Of a DNA stretch of 64,000 bases, positions 59,229 to 64,000 are shown one piece after another (the first letter of the stretch is position 1; each line of letters starts with the position of its first letter). Both the position numbers and the translations under genes were made by a program. The DNA is from Clostridiaceae bacterium Marseille-Q3526 (GTDB lineage: Bacteria; Bacillota; Clostridia; Lachnospirales; Lachnospiraceae): positions 124,001 through 188,000 of the forward strand of contig JAGTTS010000004.1 of the NCBI GenBank assembly GCA_018223375.1. The letters are read 5' to 3'. The notes beneath the pieces were generated by a model. The model did not search any database. It had not been told where the DNA came from and saw nothing but the letters and a program-made list of their open reading frames with translations.

Positions 59229-61103
59229 ATGAAATGCCCTTATTGTGATCAGGAAATTCCAGATGGGAGCGCTGAGTGCCCTGTATGCAAAAAGAATCTG
59301 ATGGAAGCTTCAAACGAGACTGAGCCGAATGGAGCGGCAGGCGGAGAGAACCAGAGCGGCCAGACAGAAGCAGGTTCTGCAGGAGAACCGGCGGAGCTGG
59401 CTGTGGCAGAGAAAAGGCCCAATAAGATGTGGATGGCCGGAGCTGCTGCGGCAGCCGTGGCAGTGGTCGGCGGCGTGGCGTTCTGGCAGATGAATAAGCC
59501 GGATCCCAAGGATGTGGTCATTGACGCATTTAAGGGCGTAGTGGCAGAAGGACAGACCAATCCCATGGAGGAGATTTTCGGCTGGAAGGCTCTGGGAGAG
59601 AAGCTGTACAGCGATTCCTACCAGGTAGGCATGAATCTGACTCTGGGGGAGCTGTTAGGTAGTTCAGAGCTTCAGGGAACGGGCTTCAGCATCAATGCCA
59701 GGGAAGACAGAAGCAGCAGTACCATGGATATGGATCTGGGATTCCAGTACGGCGACATTCCTATGTTCAACGCGAAATTTTACCTGGATAATTCGGAGAT
59801 GGCCATTGCCCTGCCGCCGGATATGACGAACAAGGTATTTACGCTGAATCTGGAGGAGGATTTGAATACCCAGATTGCCAATTCCCCGTATCTTGGAAAG
59901 AGCTTAAGCGACATGGGAATGGATCTCCAGGCTTATGCCGACTATATGAAGAAGGCCAACGAGCTGTCCCATTCAGAGACTCCTATGTTTGATTTCGGCG
60001 CTCTCTGGGACAGATATAAGACAGGAAGCAAGGCTGTGGATAATCTGAAAGCGGCCATGACAGTGGAAAAGGGCGAGAGCAGAAGCTGCACGGTGGGAGA
60101 CGCAGAGGTCGAGTGCGACGGATACGACGTAGTTCTCAGCAACGCTGCCCTTGTTCAGTTCTTCACAGAGACAAAAGACTTCTTCCTGGCTGACGAGACC
60201 TTGAAGAAGGATATGATTACCTACCTGGAGCTGGTTTACGATCTGAACGCGTCCCTGTACGGCTCTGAGGAGATGGCTCAGCTTTACGGCATGGAGAGCC
60301 CGGATATGACTCCGGAACAGCAGCAGACAGAGCTTTGGACCTCAGCGGATGAGGAGGTTGAGGCGCTTCTTTCCCAGCTGAAGGGAGCTATGGGAGACGT
60401 TACTCTGGCAGTTTACGTGACAGATGACGGAAAACTGGCGTCCTTTGACTACAGCACAGAGCTTTCTCTGGCAGATCAGACGGCAGAGGCTGAGACAGCG
60501 GCTGCAGAAGAGGAATCAGCGGCGTCTGCAGAGGCAGCCGATACCTTGAAGCTGTACGGAACTGTAAACTTCAGAGGCGGCTACAGCCAGACCGCGAATA
60601 TAGAGGCGAACCTTACAGCCGAGGAGCCGTCCGGCGAGAAGATTGTCATCGACATGGCTAAAATGGGAGAGTACGAAAAGGATAAGCTCTATCAGGCCCA
60701 GCTGGCGCTTCAGGTAGAGGCGGCAGGCGAGAAGATGCTCTTCAGCATGAGCGGCGAGTACGACATTCCGACAGCCAATTACACCATTGACGCTTACGCA
60801 GAGGAGAATGACACGGAGGTTGGAAGCATCCGCATAGACGGTATTATGGAGGATCTGGTTCCAGGCGAGTCCTTCAACGCGGTGGTTGATTCTCTGAGAG
60901 TGACAGCCGGTCCGGCAGACGAGGGCATGCTTTTAGCAGAGCTGTCTGGAAGCTATGGAATCAAGCCTTTAGAGGAAGCCGTTTCCAAACCGGAGGGCGA
61001 AGCCTTTGACATTCTGGCAGCTACAGAGGAAGAGTGGAATACAGTGATTATGGAACTGTATATGGGACTTACCTCCATGCTGAGCGGAGCTGGCCTCAGC
61101 TAA
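59229..61103 (+). CDS. Zinc-ribbon membrane protein in an ABC export operon
   Basis: 624 residues. The N-terminus has a zinc ribbon CPYCDQEIPDGSAECPVC, then an acidic linker, one membrane helix at about 66-86 (MWMAGAAAAAVAVVGGVAFW), and a large extracytoplasmic region of about 530 residues rich in acidic residues and strands. Proteins of this layout occur in Clostridia as envelope-stress or transport-linked proteins; I cannot name a function. AAGAGGAGG precedes the ATG. It lies between an ABC ATPase gene and its two permease genes. Confidence 0.72.
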   Translation: MKCPYCDQEIPDGSAECPVCKKNLMEASNETEPNGAAGGENQSGQTEAGSAGEPAELAVAEKRPNKMWMAGAAAAAVAVVGGVAFWQMNKPDPKDVVIDAFKGVVAEGQTNPMEEIFGWKALGEKLYSDSYQVGMNLTLGELLGSSELQGTGFSINAREDRSSSTMDMDLGFQYGDIPMFNAKFYLDNSEMAIALPPDMTNKVFTLNLEEDLNTQIANSPYLGKSLSDMGMDLQAYADYMKKANELSHSETPMFDFGALWDRYKTGSKAVDNLKAAMTVEKGESRSCTVGDAEVECDGYDVVLSNAALVQFFTETKDFFLADETLKKDMITYLELVYDLNASLYGSEEMAQLYGMESPDMTPEQQQTELWTSADEEVEALLSQLKGAMGDVTLAVYVTDDGKLASFDYSTELSLADQTAEAETAAAEEESAASAEAADTLKLYGTVNFRGGYSQTANIEANLTAEEPSGEKIVIDMAKMGEYEKDKLYQAQLALQVEAAGEKMLFSMSGEYDIPTANYTIDAYAEENDTEVGSIRIDGIMEDLVPGESFNAVVDSLRVTAGPADEGMLLAELSGSYGIKPLEEAVSKPEGEAFDILAATEEEWNTVIMELYMGLTSMLSGAGLS

Positions 61104-61124
61104 AGAAAAGGATAACAGAATTTC

Positions 61125-62336
61125 ATGGGACGATTTTTGACGATTTTAAAAATTGAGATGAAGAGGGCGTTAAAAAGCCTCCCCTATTTTCTGGCAGGAG
61201 CAGTTGTGCTGGCGGTATTAGCCGGCACAATTGCTTTTTCTGCAAACAGGATGCTTTACGGGGAGCGGTCTGTGGGAAGCATTCAGGTAGGAGTGGCGGT
61301 GCCTGAAGCGGATCGCGGCGCAAAATGGATCATGTCTATGGTGTCCTCTCTGGAGAGCGTGTCCAGCCTTTGCGAATTCGTCTATCTGGACGAGGAGGAA
61401 GGACGCAGGCAGATGGAGAGGGGGGAGATCTACGCCCTCATGCTGATACCGGATCAGCTGCTGGAAGGAATTATGAACGGGACGAACGAGCCTGTGACGA
61501 TAGTATTTCCAGAGCAGGCCGGGCTGGAAGCTTCGATTTTCCGGGAACTGACAGATGCGGGAACAGAAATTTTAAAGACTGCCCAGGCCGCTGTTTATAG
61601 CACAGATGAGCTCTTAGGGGATATGGGAAGAACCGGCCAGATTCCGCAGGCAGAGTCAGATCTGAACCAGATGTATCTGAAATATGCCCTTTCCCGCTCT
61701 GTCTATTTTAAAACGGAGCAGGTGAGCGCATCGGGAGATGTGACCACAGAGGTGTTTTACGGAATTTCCTGCGCTGTGCTGGCAGTTCTTCTGCTGGGAA
61801 TTCCTGCGGCTGGATTTCTGCGTCCCTTTTCCCCTGTGATGGAAAAAAAGCTGTATCTTTCTGGATTCAGCCGTCCTATGCGTCTGTGGGCCAGAACGGC
61901 TGCGCTGGCCTTTCTGTTTGCTCTGGCTACGGCAGCTCCGTTTTTCGTCTGCCTTGTCAAAGGCTTTTTTCAGAGCGGTCTGTTCAGCATTCCTGTGTGG
62001 CTTCTCGTCTGCGTCTGCGCGTCCGGCTGGGTGATTCTCATTTACGAGGCGGGAAGGAGCACGCTGGCCGGCGTCAGCATTCTCTTTCTTTCCACGATTG
62101 TCATGATGTTTATGGCTGGCGGGCTGATTCCGTCTGTTTTTCTGCCTGAGGCGGCTGCCGGAGCCGGGAAATTTACGCCGGTCTTTTTTCTGATGGAAGC
62201 GGTGAAATGGATGGTATCAGAAGATATGTCAGGAAGGGCAGGGCAGCTGGCGGCATGGGCTCCGGTTCTCAGGCTTCTTGTTCTGGAAGGGGCGGCGTTT
62301 TGCCTTGCGGCGGCAGTGAGGAGGGATTATGAATAA
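61125..62336 (+). CDS. ABC-2 type permease
   Basis: 403 residues in the ABC-2 layout: one N-terminal helix (LPYFLAGAVVLAVLAGTIAF), an outside domain of about 180 residues, and five C-terminal helices. The outside domain suggests export of a peptide, lipid or polymer rather than import. The stop overlaps the start of the second permease by eight bases. Confidence 0.82.
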   Translation: MGRFLTILKIEMKRALKSLPYFLAGAVVLAVLAGTIAFSANRMLYGERSVGSIQVGVAVPEADRGAKWIMSMVSSLESVSSLCEFVYLDEEEGRRQMERGEIYALMLIPDQLLEGIMNGTNEPVTIVFPEQAGLEASIFRELTDAGTEILKTAQAAVYSTDELLGDMGRTGQIPQAESDLNQMYLKYALSRSVYFKTEQVSASGDVTTEVFYGISCAVLAVLLLGIPAAGFLRPFSPVMEKKLYLSGFSRPMRLWARTAALAFLFALATAAPFFVCLVKGFFQSGLFSIPVWLLVCVCASGWVILIYEAGRSTLAGVSILFLSTIVMMFMAGGLIPSVFLPEAAAGAGKFTPVFFLMEAVKWMVSEDMSGRAGQLAAWAPVLRLLVLEGAAFCLAAAVRRDYE

Positions 62337-63369
62337 AATGGGACTGTGGTTTTATCTGTCTTTGAAGCGGCAGACAAAACGCCTTTTTTTCCTGCTTCTG
62401 CTGCTCGCCCTGCCGGCAGGGCTCTGGCTGCTTCGGGAGGCAGAGCGTCCGGAGGAGGATGCCATTGCCATCGCCCTCTACGCAGGAGAGTCAGACTGGA
62501 ACCGGCGTGTAGCTGACGAGCTGCTGTCAGGAGAGCATTCCTTTGAGTTTTACCTGAGCGGTTCAGAAGAGGAGCTGCGGGAGGATGTGGCCGCCAGAAG
62601 AGCGGAGTGCGGCTATATTTTCTCAGAGGATTTGCTGGAAAAACTGGAGAGCGGGCGGTTTAAGAGAAGCATTACTCTGGTGACGGCTCCTTCCACAGCT
62701 GTGGACAAGCTATCCTCTGAAGTCGTATTTTCCGGCCTGTTCACCGTATGGGGACGCAGCCTTCTGGAGACGTACAGCAGGGAGGGAGAAGTTTTTCAGG
62801 GAGAGAAAGAGGTCTGGAAGAGGCTGGAACCTATGTATGATCATTATCTGGAAAATGGAAGCACCTTTGCCTTCCAGTATGAGACGGAAGGGAGAACGCA
62901 GCTTGGAAAACCTTCTATGAAGCAGACGTTCCCAGCCAGAGGCCTGACGGCGGTGTTTATTTTTGTGATGGGCCTGACGGCGGCAGTGACGGTCTGCGAG
63001 GATGAAAAGAGAGGTCTGTTTTCCACCCTGTCAGGCCTTGGACGTGAGGCGGCCGTTTTCTCCTGTCTGGCGGCCCCTGTGTTTCTGTCCTGCGTCAGCG
63101 GATTCGCAGCGCTTGCAGCCGCCGGGGAGCTGTCCTCGTCTTCCTGGATACTGGAGGGGATCCGGCTGATTGTTTATGGAGGAATGTGCACGCTGTTTTC
63201 CTGGGGACTTTGCAGGATTGTGAAAAATCCGCTGGCGGTTGCCTGCCTGATTCCGTTTTTTGCGTCGGCAAGCCTGATTCTCTGCCCTGTATTTATCGAA
63301 CTGTCCATGTTTCTTCCCTGGGCGTCAGCTGCGGCTAAATTCTTTCTGCCCTACTATTATCTCGTATAA
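62329..63369 (+). CDS. ABC-2 type permease, second subunit
   Basis: 346 residues with the same layout as its neighbour: N-terminal helix (LFFLLLLLALPAGLWLL), outside domain, and a cluster of C-terminal helices starting at FPARGLTAVFIFVMGLTAAV. The two subunits probably form a heterodimer driven by the ATPase at 58441. Confidence 0.8.
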   Translation: MNKMGLWFYLSLKRQTKRLFFLLLLLALPAGLWLLREAERPEEDAIAIALYAGESDWNRRVADELLSGEHSFEFYLSGSEEELREDVAARRAECGYIFSEDLLEKLESGRFKRSITLVTAPSTAVDKLSSEVVFSGLFTVWGRSLLETYSREGEVFQGEKEVWKRLEPMYDHYLENGSTFAFQYETEGRTQLGKPSMKQTFPARGLTAVFIFVMGLTAAVTVCEDEKRGLFSTLSGLGREAAVFSCLAAPVFLSCVSGFAALAAAGELSSSSWILEGIRLIVYGGMCTLFSWGLCRIVKNPLAVACLIPFFASASLILCPVFIELSMFLPWASAAAKFFLPYYYLV

Positions 63370-63374
63370 ATCCA

Positions 63375-63403
63375 TTGAAATTTTAATGGATCCTTACTAT
63401 AAT
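63375..63403 (+). promoter_or_regulatory. Promoter of the second mgtE
   Basis: TTGAAA (63375-63380) and TATAAT (63398-63403) are 17 bases apart, 39 bases before the start codon. ATCCATT and AATGGAT nearby can form a hairpin overlapping the -35, possibly the end of the permease mRNA. Confidence 0.85.
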
Positions 63404-63442
63404 AGGAAGAAGCGAGTGCGCGGTTTGGAAAGGGAGTAGAGT

Positions 63443-64000
63443 ATGGAGGAGATGAATTTTGACGAGCTTCATGCTTTGGCTGACGAGAAGCAGTATAGAA
63501 GCCTGAAGGAAAAACTGATAGAGATGAACGAGGTAGACATCGCCTCGTTTATGGAGGAGCTGGATTCGGAGAAAACGGTGGTAGTGTTTCGGACGCTTCC
63601 CAAGGAAATCGCGTCGGATGTGTTCGCCTGCCTTCCGGTGGAGAAGCAGCAGCACATCATTACCAGCATTACGGATAATGAGCTTCAGTATATTATGGAC
63701 GATCTGTTCGTGGACGACGCGGTGGACATGCTGGAAGAGCTTCCGGCGACCATTGTAAAGAGAGTGCTGAAAAATTCCAGCCCTGATACGAGAAAGCTGA
63801 TTAACCAGTTCCTGAAGTATCCGGACAACAGCGCGGGAAGCGTGATGACAGCTGAGTACGTGGGGCTGAAGAAGGCCATGACAGTGGAGGAGGCGTTTGC
63901 ATACATCCGGAAGTACGGAGTAGATAAGGAGACTATCTATACCTGTTATGTGATGGATGCGGGACGCCACCTGGAGGGCGTGGTGACGGTGAAGGATCTT
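63443..64000 (+). CDS. mgtE: Second MgtE-family magnesium transporter (5-prime part)
   Basis: 186 codons are present and the gene runs off the window. The N-terminal MgtE domain is clear (ALADEKQYRSLKEKLIEMNE, ADVFACLPVEKQQHIITSIT-like repeats, DDAVDMLEELPATIVKRVL), followed by the first CBS domain (NSAGSVMTAEYVGLKKAMTV, EGVVTVKDL). AAGGGAG precedes ATG 63443. Its short leader of about 30 bases has no room for an M-box, so its control differs from that of the riboswitch-led mgtE at 39938. Confidence 0.9.
   Translation, partial: MEEMNFDELHALADEKQYRSLKEKLIEMNEVDIASFMEELDSEKTVVVFRTLPKEIASDVFACLPVEKQQHIITSITDNELQYIMDDLFVDDAVDMLEELPATIVKRVLKNSSPDTRKLINQFLKYPDNSAGSVMTAEYVGLKKAMTVEEAFAYIRKYGVDKETIYTCYVMDAGRHLEGVVTVKDL

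Noticed and set aside
1..64000. tRNA or rRNA genes
   Set aside because: No cloverleaf with a matching TTC-containing arm or rRNA-like sequence was noticed on reading; a tRNAscan-SE and Infernal run would settle this.

Overview
The window looks like a chromosome segment of a Lachnospiraceae-type gut Clostridium (Firmicutes). Supporting signs are the hrcA-grpE-dnaK-dnaJ order behind a CIRCE operator, strong AGGAGG-type ribosome binding sites, sigma-A promoters, an M-box magnesium riboswitch and a CpsB/CpsC/CpsD tyrosine-phosphorylation system. The species cannot be fixed from sequence reading alone.

Region 1 (1-5660) is the conserved head of a capsule or exopolysaccharide locus: tyrosine phosphatase, chain-length regulator, tyrosine kinase, priming sugar-phosphate transferase, LCP attachment enzyme and a small secreted protein, closed by a strong terminator. 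Region 2 (5900-22900) is the variable, mosaic sugar-assembly part: five intact glycosyltransferases, a radical SAM/SPASM protein, two polysaccharide pyruvyl transferase-family proteins, two F420-dehydrogenase-beta-like ferredoxin proteins (one frameshifted at a G8 tract), a broken glycosyltransferase, a Wzy polymerase, a Wzx flippase frameshifted at its start, and a nitroreductase-like protein. Composition changes abruptly inside it, most clearly over 7.5-9.9 kb. A cluster of decayed glycosyltransferase 5-prime ends lies at 7061-7471.

Region 3 (22900-36000) is a rearranged accessory island. It opens with the 3-prime stumps of glmM and glmS, then carries galU, a vanZ-like gene and a 72-nt RNA that folds on paper as a hepatitis delta virus (HDV)-like self-cleaving ribozyme. 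This RNA sits directly upstream of an unrecognised two-gene operon whose proteins share a motif. There follow a coiled-coil protein, a glyoxalase-like gene split by an IS66 element (8-bp target duplication), a helix-turn-helix protein and a small gene cut by an IS21 element. A decayed second copy of the module comes next: a ribozyme relic, glyoxalase and HTH fragments, a second galU, a second HDV-like ribozyme and a truncated HTH ORF. HDV-like ribozymes next to glmM are known from Faecalibacterium prausnitzii, so the glmM/glmS stumps, galU and the ribozymes suggest that this cell-envelope sugar module came from, or is shared with, a Faecalibacterium-like gut bacterium.

Region 4 (36000-64000) is ordinary core chromosome: an Rpn-family nuclease, a second vanZ-like gene, an intact glyoxalase-like gene, a MATE transporter, mgtE under a magnesium riboswitch with terminator, a LysR regulator, a cytidylate-kinase-like protein, an M24-fold protein without its metal ligands, two secreted 3D-domain proteins, the class I heat-shock operon, an L,D-transpeptidase, a lipoprotein pair, rpsO, pnp, an ABC export operon with a zinc-ribbon membrane protein, and the start of a second mgtE that runs off the window.
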